Shown here one piece after another: positions 53,992 to 62,478 of a stretch of DNA of 64,000 nt. The stretch lies in NCBI GenBank assembly GCA_964641415.1, contig CAZXMW010000007.1, positions 62,001 through 126,000 of the forward strand, in the 5' to 3' direction. Both the position numbers and the translations under genes were made by a program. A model generated the notes under the pieces. That model did no database searches. It was given only the letters and a program-made list of their open reading frames with translations, and was not told the origin of the DNA. Position 1 is the stretch's first letter; each line of letters starts with the position of its first letter. The DNA comes from JAHECW01 sp964641415. Lineage in GTDB: Bacteria > Acidobacteriota > Thermoanaerobaculia > Thermoanaerobaculales > Sulfomarinibacteraceae.

Positions 53992-55113
53992 TCAGCGATC
54001 AGCCTCCGGCGTTCGGCGCAGCCCGTAGAGCAATGCGCCGGTCAACGCGGTCAGCGGCGCGACTGCGACCAGACCGAAGCTGCCGACGAAGACATTGAGG
54101 ATCTCCGACGCGACGAAGTTGCGGTTGACGATCTGCTGCAGGCTGAGTCCCTGACCCATGAAGTTCATGAGCATGGCGAGGTAGCCCCCCGAGTAGGCGA
54201 GGAGCAGGGTCGTGGTCATGGTACCGACCACGGAGCGTCCGACCGCCATGCCGGAGCCGAAGAGCTCGGCGACGCCGAGCTCGGGCTTCTTGTGCCAGAC
54301 CTCGTCGATGGAGGCGGCGATGTCCATGGCGAGATCCATGACCGCGCCCGAGCAGGCGACGAAGATCCCGGCGAGAAAGATCTCGGTCAGGTCGAGGTGC
54401 GGGAAGCCGCCGTAGAGCAGGGTCTCGGCAAACGGCCGCACGGCGCCGTGCAGGTGGAAGCCCGGCGAGAACAGCTTGGCGAGCGCGCACGAGAGCAGCA
54501 GGCCGGCGAAGGACCCGAGGAACGCGGTTAGCCCCTTGCGGGTCGCGCCGCCGACGAGAAAGCTCACCGACGCGGTCAGCGCGGCAACCACGACCAGGGC
54601 CACCGGGATCGGGCTCAGGCCCTTGAGAAAGAGCGGAATCAGGACCTTCCACAGCATCAGCGCGGCGAACAGGAACGACAGCAGCGCCTTGACCCCGGTC
54701 CACCCGGCGACGGCGACGAGGAAGACGCAGAACAGGCCGATCAGAGCGAGCTCGTGGGTCAGGCGGTAGTAGCCCCTCGTGTAGGCCATGTGGACGCGGC
54801 CGTCGAGCAACCGGTACTCGACCAGAAGCTCGTCGTCCACCCGGTACATCTCGTCGAACTCGAGCTTGCCCGAGAGCGGGTTGACGACCCGCGCTTCAGC
54901 GCCGCGGTGGGGCCCGTCAAGCAGCAGTACCCGCAGATCCTGGGTCCCGGTCCGGACGATGAGATTCTGCCGGAGGTCGTCGTTGTCGACCTCGAGCACG
55001 CGTGCCTTGGCGAGATAGGACCCCCGGGTCCGGGCGCCCTCGAACCCCGTCGGCGTCACCAGCAGAACCAGGCAGCACACTGCGAAACAGGCAACGACGA
55101 TGGTGTTTTTCAT
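53992..55113 (-). CDS. YibE/F-like multi-pass membrane protein
   Basis: 373 residues from the ATG at 55113 (AGGAT upstream). A signal or first helix (about 1-22) leads to an exterior beta-rich region (about 25-120, with DLRVLLLDGPHRGAEA), then about seven helices with SPIPVALVVVAALTASVSFLVGG, ACSGAVMDLAMDIAASIDEV, the best conserved YibE/F stretch, and TMTTTLLLAYSGGYLAMLM. The function of the family is not established. It converges with the SLC12-like gene at a distance of 4 bp. Confidence 0.85.
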   Translation of the reverse strand: MKNTIVVACFAVCCLVLLVTPTGFEGARTRGSYLAKARVLEVDNDDLRQNLIVRTGTQDLRVLLLDGPHRGAEARVVNPLSGKLEFDEMYRVDDELLVEYRLLDGRVHMAYTRGYYRLTHELALIGLFCVFLVAVAGWTGVKALLSFLFAALMLWKVLIPLFLKGLSPIPVALVVVAALTASVSFLVGGATRKGLTAFLGSFAGLLLSCALAKLFSPGFHLHGAVRPFAETLLYGGFPHLDLTEIFLAGIFVACSGAVMDLAMDIAASIDEVWHKKPELGVAELFGSGMAVGRSVVGTMTTTLLLAYSGGYLAMLMNFMGQGLSLQQIVNRNFVASEILNVFVGSFGLVAVAPLTALTGALLYGLRRTPEADR

Positions 55114-55152
55114 GATGACATCCTGCAGGAAGTCCGTGCGGGAAACGGGAAC

Positions 55153-55179
55153 GGGCAAGGGGCGAAACGCCCCTTGCCC
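55153..55179 (-). terminator. Hairpin between alkaline phosphatase and YibE/F genes
   Basis: A perfect 12-bp stem (GGGCAAGGGGCG with its complement) around a 3-base loop, 31 bp after the phosphatase stop on the minus strand. A T-containing but broken tail follows (CGTTCCCGTTTCCC), so termination is probable rather than certain. Confidence 0.65.
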
Positions 55180-55210
55180 TGGCTTGGCGAGCCGATTGTC
55201 GACCGCCGGT

Positions 55211-56815
55211 TCAGTTGTTGAACCTGACCTCCATGGCCCTGGCAAGCTTGTTGGCCACCCCGGTGTTCTCGTAGTAGCCGCCGAACTGGGCCGAGCGCAC
55301 ACCCATTGCGAGCACCGGAACCGGCACTGCGGTGTGGGAGTACGACGTCCAGGCCATGCCGGCACGGCGATTGAGAATGTGGGTCAGGCTGACGGTGAGC
55401 GGATCGTAGTAGCCGTAGAGCAGGGCGTCCTCCTCGTCCGGATTGGCGCTGGTGCCGTGGAAGGTCTTGTCGAATCCGTCCTCGACGAGCTGGATCTGGT
55501 AGTCGCTGAGGTCGTCCTCGGTATCGGGCGTGAGCCCGGCGCCGTCGATCCCGAAGTGGTCGAGGATGAGCTGCCACATCGCCTGATCGACATCGCTCGG
55601 GACCGTCCCGGCCTGTGCCTCGTAGTCGGTGACGACGACGCCCTCGAAGTCGTCATAGGCGATGTCCTGGTTCTTCAGCATCTCGAAGTAGGTCTCGTAG
55701 GCGGTACCGGCGAAGCCGAGGGTCATGCCGCCGCACTCGTGGTCGCCGGTGACCACGATCAGGGTCTCGGCGGGGTGGCGGCGGGCGAAGTGCACGGCCT
55801 CGTAGACCGCGTCGTCGAAGGCGATGGTGTCCTCGATGGCGGCGCGGGCGTCGTTGGCGTGGCACGCCCAGTCGATCTTGCCGCCCTCGACCATGAGGAA
55901 GAAGCCGTCGTCGTTGTCGCCGTCGTCGTACAGCAGCTCGATGGCCTTCTCGGTGAACTCGGCAAGCGAGATCGAGCCGTCGTACATTTCGCCGGGGCCG
56001 TCGGCGCGCTTGCGGTTGAGCGCGTACGGAATGGCGTTGGAGCTGTCGCGATAGGGATTGACGGCAATGGCACGCCCGGCGCCGGCGCGCAGCGCGTCGA
56101 ACTCGGCGCGGGTGTCGGCGTAGACGAAGCCGTTGTCGGTGGCGGTCTGCTCGACGACCTGGTAGCGCTCGGCGTTGGACATGCCCGAATACTGGCTGCT
56201 CGTCCACTTGTTGACCCGGAAGCCGCCGCCGCCGAAGAAGTCGAAGTCGCCGTTCAGAAGCTGGAAACCGATCTCCTCGTAGTTGTTCCGGCTTGAGGTG
56301 TGGGCGTAGAACACCGCCGGGGTGGCGTGATCGATGGACACGCTCGAAATGATGCCGACCTTCATGCCCTTCGCCTTGGCGAGTTCGGCAATGGTGGTGT
56401 AGGGCTTGGTCGCGTCGTCGTTCATCGCGATCACGCCGATGCCGGTTTTCTTGCCGCACGCGAGTGCGGTGCCCGCCGCCGCGGAGCCGGTGATGAACCG
56501 GTTGTTGGCGTAGGTCATCTGAATGCCCTGAACGTGCAGGTCGCTCATGAAGAGCCGGACCGCCTTCGGAGAGCTGAGCGACGCGTCGTCGCCCTGCAGG
56601 GCCGCGAGGTAGGCCTCGGTGGCGTGGATCTGTGGGCTGGCCATGCCGTCGCCGATCAAGTAGAAGACGTACTTGGGCGGATTGGGCCAGGTCGCGTTCT
56701 TGACCTGCTTGAGGATGGCGTCTGGGTCGGCGGCGATGGCCGGCGCAGGCGCCGCGAGCAGCGCGACAAGGCCGGCCGAGACGGCGGCGACGATCAGGTT
56801 CTTGGACGATTTCAT
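55211..56815 (-). CDS. phoA: Alkaline phosphatase (PhoA family)
   Basis: 534 residues from the ATG at 56815 (AAGGAGG upstream); signal peptide about 1-28. Superfamily metal site FYLIGDGMASPQ (Asp near residue 55), nucleophile Ser in ITGSAAAGTALACG (the usual is DSA), His pair in SIDHATPAVFYAH, EGGKIDWACHANDA and VTGDHECGG complete the two-zinc/one-magnesium pattern. It hydrolyses phosphate monoesters in the periplasm. Insert regions make it longer than E. coli PhoA (about 470). A zinc importer is divergently encoded next door; since the enzyme needs zinc, this neighbourhood makes sense. Confidence 0.9.
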   Translation of the reverse strand: MKSSKNLIVAAVSAGLVALLAAPAPAIAADPDAILKQVKNATWPNPPKYVFYLIGDGMASPQIHATEAYLAALQGDDASLSSPKAVRLFMSDLHVQGIQMTYANNRFITGSAAAGTALACGKKTGIGVIAMNDDATKPYTTIAELAKAKGMKVGIISSVSIDHATPAVFYAHTSSRNNYEEIGFQLLNGDFDFFGGGGFRVNKWTSSQYSGMSNAERYQVVEQTATDNGFVYADTRAEFDALRAGAGRAIAVNPYRDSSNAIPYALNRKRADGPGEMYDGSISLAEFTEKAIELLYDDGDNDDGFFLMVEGGKIDWACHANDARAAIEDTIAFDDAVYEAVHFARRHPAETLIVVTGDHECGGMTLGFAGTAYETYFEMLKNQDIAYDDFEGVVVTDYEAQAGTVPSDVDQAMWQLILDHFGIDGAGLTPDTEDDLSDYQIQLVEDGFDKTFHGTSANPDEEDALLYGYYDPLTVSLTHILNRRAGMAWTSYSHTAVPVPVLAMGVRSAQFGGYYENTGVANKLARAMEVRFNN

Positions 56816-57136
56816 GACTGGGTTCCTCCTCCTTGGATCGCACTGGTTGACGACGGTCCGCCGTGGGGCGGACCAGTGAGAGCTCGAGACCACGACAGCC
56901 GGGCCACGGGCCCGAACGGGATCGACGGTTGATGCATGTGCCGGTTGTAGGATGGGGCTGTGGACATCCCGAGAAGCGGTTACCAATTCTCAGTAAACAA
57001 ACATCAGGGTTCCATTGATCTCAGTATTAATGAATCATTTGATCGATCCATCAAGCATTGTGTCAGTCAGCGGTCCAGGAGCGCTCGGGAAATATTTACT
57101 CCTTGACCCCGACCGCAAACCGACTATCTTTTTGAC
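56816..57136. other. AT-rich divergent regulatory region (phoA / znuA)
   Basis: 321 bp whose 56985-57060 part is much richer in A/T than its surroundings. A TTGAT-N6-ATCAA dyad (57039-57054) is a candidate operator, perhaps for a Zur/Fur-type regulator, but I see no close match to a known Zur or Pho box. No small gene is visible. Confidence 0.4.
57103..57130 (+). promoter_or_regulatory. Promoter of the zinc-binding lipoprotein gene, giving a leaderless message
   Basis: TTGACC at 57103-57108 and TATCTT at 57125-57130 with a 16-bp spacer. Transcription is expected 6-8 bases after the -10, that is at or within a base or two of the ATG at 57137. No ribosome site precedes the ATG. Confidence 0.6.
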
Positions 57137-58015
57137 ATGCGTCCAACCTTCATTCTGCTGATGGTCCTGATCGGGCTCGGTTGCGGCGTCGGCGACGACC
57201 CTGAGCCCACGTCGTCCATGGTCACGGTCGCCGCCAGCATCCCGCCGCACGCCTGGCTCATCGAGCGGATCGGCGGCGACCGGGTGACGGCGCACTGTCT
57301 GCTGCGCCCGGGCGAGAGCCCGACCACCCACCAGCCGAGCGACGCCCAGGTCAGCGTCGCGGCCTCGGCCCAGGTCCTCTTCCGTTGCGGCGTTCCCTTC
57401 GAGTCGGGCGCGTGGTTCCGCGCGCTCGAGGACACGCTCGATGTCGTCGATCTGCGCGACGGCGTCGCGACCCGGCGCATGGCGCATCACCACGACCACG
57501 CGGGGACGCATGGGCGCCACGACGACGGGATCGACCCGCACACCTGGCTCAGCCCATCCCGGCTCTCGGTGCAGGCGCGGACCGTGGCCGCCGTGCTGCA
57601 ACGCCTCGATCCGGAGCACGATGACGAGTACGAGACGCGGCTCGAGGCCCTGCTCGACGACCTCGACGACCTCGACGCCCGGCTCGAAGAGTCGCTCGAG
57701 CCCTACCGCGGTCGATCCTTCGTCGTCTTCCACCCGTCGTGGGGCTACTTCGCCGACGACTACGGCCTCGAGCAGCTCGCCATCGAGATCGAGGGCAAGG
57801 AGCCGTCCGACGCGGAGCTGACCCGGATCCAGCAGCGGGCCCGGTCGCTCCAAGTCTCGGTCGTCTTCGTCCAACCCCAGATCGCGGGCCGCTCGGCCCA
57901 GGCCGTGGCCGAAGCGCTCGGCGCGCGGCTCGAGACCCTCGACCCGCTCGCACCCGACGTCATCGCCAACCTGCGCCAGGCTGCCGACGCCGTCGTCAGG
58001 GGCTTCGGTGGCTGA
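57137..58015 (+). CDS. znuA: Zinc/manganese ABC importer, substrate-binding lipoprotein
   Basis: 292 residues; lipobox LGC with Cys16 in LIGLGCG. ZnuA/cluster A-I features: ASIPPHAWLIERIGGDRV, a His-rich metal loop MAHHHDHAGTHGRHDDG near residue 115, the DPHTWLSP metal-binding His, and VVFHPSWGYFADDYGL with the second His. The loop favours zinc over manganese. It binds metal in the periplasm and hands it to the permease. The stop overlaps the ATPase start. The gene begins a three-gene operon and seems to be translated leaderless. Confidence 0.88.
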   Translation: MRPTFILLMVLIGLGCGVGDDPEPTSSMVTVAASIPPHAWLIERIGGDRVTAHCLLRPGESPTTHQPSDAQVSVAASAQVLFRCGVPFESGAWFRALEDTLDVVDLRDGVATRRMAHHHDHAGTHGRHDDGIDPHTWLSPSRLSVQARTVAAVLQRLDPEHDDEYETRLEALLDDLDDLDARLEESLEPYRGRSFVVFHPSWGYFADDYGLEQLAIEIEGKEPSDAELTRIQQRARSLQVSVVFVQPQIAGRSAQAVAEALGARLETLDPLAPDVIANLRQAADAVVRGFGG

Positions 58016-58727
58016 CGGCGTCGCGATCCGAATCTCGGGCCTCGGGTTCCGATACCCGGGGCAGCGCGCCGACGCGCTCGCGAACGTCGAGCTCGAGGTC
58101 ACCGGCACCGAGTGGGTCGGCCTCCTCGGCCCCAACGGCGGCGGCAAGACCACACTGCTGCGCCTGCTGCTCGGTCAGCTGACGCCGCACCGGGGCCGGC
58201 TCGAGGTCCTGGGCGGCTCTCCGGCACGAACCTGCCGGCGCATCGGCTACGTCCCCCAGCACGATCGGATCGACCCGTCGGTGCCCGCGTCCGTGCTCGA
58301 CGTCGTGCTGCTCGGACGGCTGACCGGCTCGAGCTGGGGACCGCTGTTTGTGAGCAGCGACCGCGAGGCCGCTCTGGCCGCCCTCGACGAGACCGGCACC
58401 CGCGATCTTGCCGACCGGGCCTGGCGGACCCTGTCCGGAGGCCAGCGGCAGCGCGTGCTCATCGCCCGGGCGCTGTCGTCGCGGGCCGACCTGCTACTGC
58501 TCGACGAACCGACCACCGGGATCGACATCCACCGCGAGAAGGAGCTGCTCCGGCTTCTCGAACGGCTCAACCGGAGGCTGCCCATCGTCATGGTGAGCCA
58601 CGACACCGCGCTGGTCACCCACCACATGAACCGGGCTCTGTGGGTCGATCGGACGGTGCGCGAGATCGAGCCCCGCGAGCTCGACCCGGACTCCCTCGAG
58701 CACCTGTTCCACGGAGAACGCTCGTGA
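58008..58727 (+). CDS. znuC: Zinc/manganese ABC importer, ATP-binding subunit
   Basis: 239 residues from a GTG at 58008 inside the end of the previous gene (8-bp overlap). Walker A is GPNGGGKTTLL near residue 40, the Q-loop YVPQHDRID near 80, the signature LSGGQRQR near 140, and Walker B LLLLDEPTTGID near 165, with the switch His in MVSHDTA. This is a standard ABC ATPase of the cluster 9 metal importers. It energises uptake through the permease encoded next, with which it overlaps by GTGA. Confidence 0.9.
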   Translation: MADGVAIRISGLGFRYPGQRADALANVELEVTGTEWVGLLGPNGGGKTTLLRLLLGQLTPHRGRLEVLGGSPARTCRRIGYVPQHDRIDPSVPASVLDVVLLGRLTGSSWGPLFVSSDREAALAALDETGTRDLADRAWRTLSGGQRQRVLIARALSSRADLLLLDEPTTGIDIHREKELLRLLERLNRRLPIVMVSHDTALVTHHMNRALWVDRTVREIEPRELDPDSLEHLFHGERS

Positions 58728-59572
58728 CCCGGTTCTTCGCCGACGCGTCGGTCAACCCCTTTCTCTGGACCGGGCTGCTCGCCGGTCTCCTGGCGAGCGT
58801 CAGCTGCGGCATCGTCGGCGGCTACGTCGTCACCCGACGGCTGGTCTTCCTGTCCGGCGCCCTGGCTCACATCGCGATCGGCGGCGTCGGCGCCGCGGTC
58901 TACCTCGCCACCACCCGGCCCGAGGTCTTCGGGTGGCTCAGACCGATCCACGGCGGACTCGCCGCCGCGGTCGCCTCGGCGCCCGTGCTCGCCTTCTTGT
59001 TCCACCGGGTTCGGGAGCGACTCGACACCATCGTCGGCGCGCTGTGGGCGGTCGGCATGTCCATCGGCATCCTGCTCATCAAGCTCACGCCCGGCTACCA
59101 CACCGAGCTGATGAGCTACCTGTTCGGCAACATCAGCTTCGTCACCCGTGCCGACCTCGTGTTCCTGACCTGGTTGAGCGGCGCCGTGGTGGTCACCACC
59201 TTGGTGTTCCACCGGCGCTTCGTCGCCCTGTGTCTCGACTCCGAGCAGGCGGAGCTCCGCGGCATCCCGGTCCTCGCCACCGACATCGTGCTCTACCTGC
59301 TGATCGCCATCACCGTGATCGTGCTGACCCAGATCGTCGGGCTGATCCTGGTCATCGCGCTGCTCAGCCTGCCCGCGGCGATCGGCGCCCGGCTCGCGAC
59401 CCGCTTCGGCCCCGCCATGACGGTCGCCTTTGCGGTGTCCGCCGTCGCCACCACCGTGCCCCGGGTCGCGGTCTACGGTTCGTCGGTCAGCCCCGAGGCG
59501 GCCATCGTCCTGTTCACTGCCGGGCTCTATCTCGTCGTCGTGCTGCTGCGCCGGTCGGTGGCCGCGCCGTAG
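58724..59572 (+). CDS. znuB: Zinc/manganese ABC importer, permease subunit
   Basis: 282 residues from a GTG overlapping the ATPase stop. About eight membrane helices are present. The N-terminal helix pair ends at YVVTRRLVFLSGALAHIAIG, the typical metal-importer motif (SGALAH), and the coupling loop lies around LDSEQAELRGIPV near residue 175. VGLILVIALLSLPAAIGARLA follows near residue 210. This completes a ZnuABC-like system. The next gene on the same strand starts 94 bp later and is unlikely to be part of the transporter. Confidence 0.9.
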   Translation: MTRFFADASVNPFLWTGLLAGLLASVSCGIVGGYVVTRRLVFLSGALAHIAIGGVGAAVYLATTRPEVFGWLRPIHGGLAAAVASAPVLAFLFHRVRERLDTIVGALWAVGMSIGILLIKLTPGYHTELMSYLFGNISFVTRADLVFLTWLSGAVVVTTLVFHRRFVALCLDSEQAELRGIPVLATDIVLYLLIAITVIVLTQIVGLILVIALLSLPAAIGARLATRFGPAMTVAFAVSAVATTVPRVAVYGSSVSPEAAIVLFTAGLYLVVVLLRRSVAAP

Positions 59573-59666
59573 CCCGAAGCTCTCATGCAGCTTTGTCGCG
59601 AGGCCGGCGAACCAAACCTGGAAGAGATCGCGCAACGCCGTGCGTTCCCTTGTTATGGTTCCGGTT

Positions 59667-59852
59667 ATGAACCCCAACGATCAACAGACGCGCGCCCACG
59701 ACGACGCGGTACGACGGGGCCAGGACCGCTACACAGATCCCGAAACCGGCGCCCGCGTCTTCACCGAGCTGTTCCATCACCGACGCGGCTTCTGCTGCGG
59801 ATCGATGTGCCGGCACTGCCCGTTCGACCACGCCAACGTCGCGTCCTTCTAG
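59667..59852 (+). CDS. Small four-cysteine protein (DUF5522-like)
   Basis: 61 residues; a second in-frame ATG four codons upstream (59655) is possible. The end has CC-x3-C-x2-C: Cys43, Cys44, Cys48 and Cys51 in FCCGSMCRHCPF, followed by a short tail. This pattern matches a group of small bacterial proteins of unknown function annotated as DUF5522, probably metal-binding. The N-terminal half is polar and charged. A metal importer next door may be chance. Confidence 0.75.
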   Translation: MNPNDQQTRAHDDAVRRGQDRYTDPETGARVFTELFHHRRGFCCGSMCRHCPFDHANVASF

Positions 59853-59948
59853 CCCCGCGACCTCTGCGGCGACACCAGCTAAAATCAATGATTGAGCAGA
59901 CTTGCAAAATGCAAAGAAAATTGGGCGGTGGTACGCTGCCCACTGCTC
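59853..59948 (+). other. AT-rich region before the envelope operon
   Basis: Contains TTGCA-AAA-TGCAA (59911-59923), a perfect small dyad that could be an operator, in a locally AT-rich stretch. This composition argues against using the upstream TTG at 59892 as a start for the next gene. Confidence 0.35.
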
Positions 59949-61499
59949 ATGGTCGGACTCGTGCTCATCGCCGCAGCCGCCCTCGCGGGTCCCCCCGACC
60001 CGCCGTGCGACACCTCCTGCCAGCGTGACACCGCCCGGCAGGAGCTCGAGTCCGGACGCACCCGGGAGCCTATCGACCGCCTCAAGCAGGCCCTCGCCGA
60101 CGCGCCCAGCGACCGCGTCCTGACCCTCCTTCTGGCCCGCGCCTATCTGCTCGACGGCAATCTTTTCTGGGCCGAGCGGACCATCAGCTCCGCTCTGGCC
60201 GACGCGCCCGGCGATCCGGAGCTGCTCGCCTGGCTCGCCGCCATCCACCTCCGCCAGGGCGACCCCGAGCTCATCAGCGACGTTGCGGACTCGAACCTCG
60301 AACCGGACGCCGGACCCCTCGAGACCCGCTGGCGCCTCATCGGCGCGGGCCGGGCCAGCCTCGCCGGCGACGAGACCACCGCGCGATCCATGATCGAGCT
60401 CGCCGCGTCCGGCGACGGCATCTTCCCCGAGGACATCGCACCGCTCGGCACCCTGCGAAGCTCGCTCGATCCGTGGTGGCGACCGGTGCTCGAGGCCGGC
60501 TTCGACCTCGGTGGCGGGTGGACCTCCAACGCGCTGGCGGGCGCGCCCACCGACCCGGGCGCGAGCGGCGAGCCGAGCGGTCTGGTCCTGCCCGAGCTCC
60601 GCGCCCGCCTCGCGCCACGGACCGGCGGCCGGGTCGAACCGGTGCTCGACATCGAGGTGCTCGGCAATCTCCCGCTCGACACCGCAGCCGACGAGCTGAG
60701 CACCCTGCTCGGCGGGCTTCGGATCGCCGGCTCGGCTGCCGACGCCCGGCGTCGGATCACGGTCGGCTACCGCGCCGAGGTGCTCTTCGTTCACCAGGAG
60801 TCATCGACCTACTCCAAGGCACACCGGCTCGAGGCCGAGGTCGAGTGGGCCGACGGCCGGGTCCTGTTCGGGGGTGCCGGCCACCGCGAATACCTCGACG
60901 ATCGACGTACCCGGTGGGAGGCCGACGCAGGTCTCGGCGGTCCGATCGCCCGAGGCCTGCCGTTTCCGGTGGTCGCCGGCGCCACCCTCAGGCTCGCCGA
61001 CGCCGAGTCGCCGGCCTACGACCAGCTCGGGGTGTCGGCGGCGGTGTCGGCCATGATCGGCCTCGGTCGCCAGACCTCGCTGCAGATCGCCCTGTCCGCC
61101 GCCTGGGACGACTACTTCAACTCGGGCGGGGCCGAGGGCCTGCTGGTGTTCGGCACCGAGGACACGAGGCGCGACCTGCTCGGGCGCGTGGGGCTCACCG
61201 TGTGGGCGCCCGAGTGGCACGGGCTTCGACCCGGGCTCGAGCTCCGCGGCTCGCGAAGGGACTCGACTGCGGACGACCGACCCGGTTTCGACTTCTCGTA
61301 CACCGAGTGGCGGGCGGTGCTCTGGCTGCGATTCAACTTCGCGGCCGGCATCGGCCTTCCGTCGGCGCAGGCGCCGCTCGACCACGTGCCCCTGGACTGG
61401 GGGCTCGGCACCGGCGCCGGCATGGAGCAGGAGCGAATCATGGACCTCCTGCGGCGCGACGAGGAGCTCCGCAGGGGCTCGAGCTGCGTGCTGCCATGA
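59949..61499 (+). CDS. TPR + outer membrane beta-barrel protein
   Basis: 516 residues from the ATG at 59949, chosen because the codons before it are AT-rich and it starts a signal sequence (MVGLVLIAAAALAGPPDPP). Residues about 30-170 are TPR-like helices (PSDRVLTLLLARAYLLDGNLF split over two helices, PELLAWLAAIHLRQGD). From about 190 the protein is made of amphipathic strands (VLEAGFDLGGGWTSNAL, RRDLLGRVGLTVWAPEW, EWRAVLWLRFNFAAG), a probable barrel. Its organisation recalls surface-exposed TPR-barrels such as Slam-like or SPAM proteins, but no family is certain. Its stop overlaps the next gene as ATGA, the first of a chain of coupled genes. Confidence 0.75.
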   Translation: MVGLVLIAAAALAGPPDPPCDTSCQRDTARQELESGRTREPIDRLKQALADAPSDRVLTLLLARAYLLDGNLFWAERTISSALADAPGDPELLAWLAAIHLRQGDPELISDVADSNLEPDAGPLETRWRLIGAGRASLAGDETTARSMIELAASGDGIFPEDIAPLGTLRSSLDPWWRPVLEAGFDLGGGWTSNALAGAPTDPGASGEPSGLVLPELRARLAPRTGGRVEPVLDIEVLGNLPLDTAADELSTLLGGLRIAGSAADARRRITVGYRAEVLFVHQESSTYSKAHRLEAEVEWADGRVLFGGAGHREYLDDRRTRWEADAGLGGPIARGLPFPVVAGATLRLADAESPAYDQLGVSAAVSAMIGLGRQTSLQIALSAAWDDYFNSGGAEGLLVFGTEDTRRDLLGRVGLTVWAPEWHGLRPGLELRGSRRDSTADDRPGFDFSYTEWRAVLWLRFNFAAGIGLPSAQAPLDHVPLDWGLGTGAGMEQERIMDLLRRDEELRRGSSCVLP

Positions 61500-62014
61500 C
61501 CGGCGTTGCGGTGGTCGAACATCGCCGCCGGCGGTTCGCCACGAGCCTCGTCGAGGCCGTCGTGGCGACGGTGTTGTCATCGGTCGTCGCTCTGGCGGTC
61601 AACGCGCTGCGGCCGGACGGGCTGCCGCTCGTGGCGACAGCGCCGTACCAGACCATGGTGCCGTGCCCCGAGCCCGGCGGGCCGGTGGAGGCCATCCCCC
61701 CTGATGACCCGGTGCTGCGATCGAACCGCGCCTTCCTGGTCGACGCCAGACCGGCAGCCGAGTTTCGGCTCGGACATCTGGAGGGCGCAGTCAACCTGCC
61801 GTACGACTGGCTCGACCCCGTGCCCGACGAGAACCTCCGGGCGCTGGCCGAGGCGATCGCCCGGAGCCGCGCGACGCGGGTCGCCGTGTACGGCGACGGC
61901 GGCCGACCCGACAGCGGCGAGCACCTGGGGCGGGAGATCTCGGGTCGCGGGATCAAGAACGTTTTCTTCATCACGGGCGGCGCGCCGGCCGTGCTCGGGG
62001 AGGCACAGCGGTGA
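61496..62014 (+). CDS. Membrane-anchored rhodanese-fold protein lacking the catalytic Cys
   Basis: 172 residues. A membrane helix (about 15-38, ATSLVEAVVATVLSSVVALA) anchors a rhodanese domain (about 75-165): FLVDARPAAEFRLGHLEGA is typical, but the active-site loop reads VAVYGDGGRPDSGEHLGRE where the usual motif is Cys-x-x-Gly-x-Arg. Gly or Asp occupies the Cys place, so it cannot form a persulfide and is probably a binding module. It is the second gene of the coupled chain, with ATGA before and GTGA after. Confidence 0.85.
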   Translation: MTGVAVVEHRRRRFATSLVEAVVATVLSSVVALAVNALRPDGLPLVATAPYQTMVPCPEPGGPVEAIPPDDPVLRSNRAFLVDARPAAEFRLGHLEGAVNLPYDWLDPVPDENLRALAEAIARSRATRVAVYGDGGRPDSGEHLGREISGRGIKNVFFITGGAPAVLGEAQR

Positions 62015-62478
62015 ACGCGGCCCGGACGGCGGCCTGGCTCGCGGTGCCGGCGCGCTGGTACCTGGGCGTGCTGTTCCTCGGTGCCTGTCTGCACAAGATC
62101 GCCGAGCCCCGGTCCTTCGCGCTCGACATCGCCACTTACGACATCCTGCCGCTGGCGCTGGTCAACCTCGCCGCCATCACGCTGCCGTGGGCCGAGCTCG
62201 TCGCCGCGGCCATGCTCCTGGTCGGTCACCGGGTCCGCGCCGCCGCGCTCATGATCACCGGCATGATGGCCGTATTTCTCCTCGCCCTGGTGATCGCCCT
62301 CGGACGTGGGCTCGACATGTCGTGCGGCTGCTTCGCCTCCCAGGGCGCCGCCGAGGACCCGATCTCGAAGCTCACCCTGCTGCGCGATCTGTCATGGTTG
62401 ACTCTGGCTGTGTTCGTCGTCGTCTTCGACCGGTCGCGGCTCGGCCTCGATCGGTGGCTCGAGAGGAGATCCGAATGA
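62011..62478 (+). CDS. MauE/DoxX-like membrane protein
   Basis: 155 residues from a GTG overlapping the rhodanese stop. Four membrane helices are visible, with LFLGACLHKIAEPRSFALDI near the first helix (the MauE-type start), and a DMSCGCFASQGA segment after the third helix, with a Cys-Gly-Cys pair. MauE-like proteins act with disulfide-handling partners in the periplasm; the family is best known from methylamine dehydrogenase maturation. A DsbA-like protein follows directly, with an ATGA overlap. The substrate of this branch is unknown. Confidence 0.82.
   Translation: MNAARTAAWLAVPARWYLGVLFLGACLHKIAEPRSFALDIATYDILPLALVNLAAITLPWAELVAAAMLLVGHRVRAAALMITGMMAVFLLALVIALGRGLDMSCGCFASQGAAEDPISKLTLLRDLSWLTLAVFVVVFDRSRLGLDRWLERRSE

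Noticed and set aside
59892..59948. TTG start at 59892 for the TPR/beta-barrel gene
   Set aside because: The stretch is AT-rich unlike the coding sequence, contains a small dyad, and the ATG at 59949 begins a proper signal peptide.
61496..62014. Active sulfurtransferase call for the rhodanese-fold protein
   Set aside because: The active-site loop has Gly/Asp where the catalytic Cys must be.
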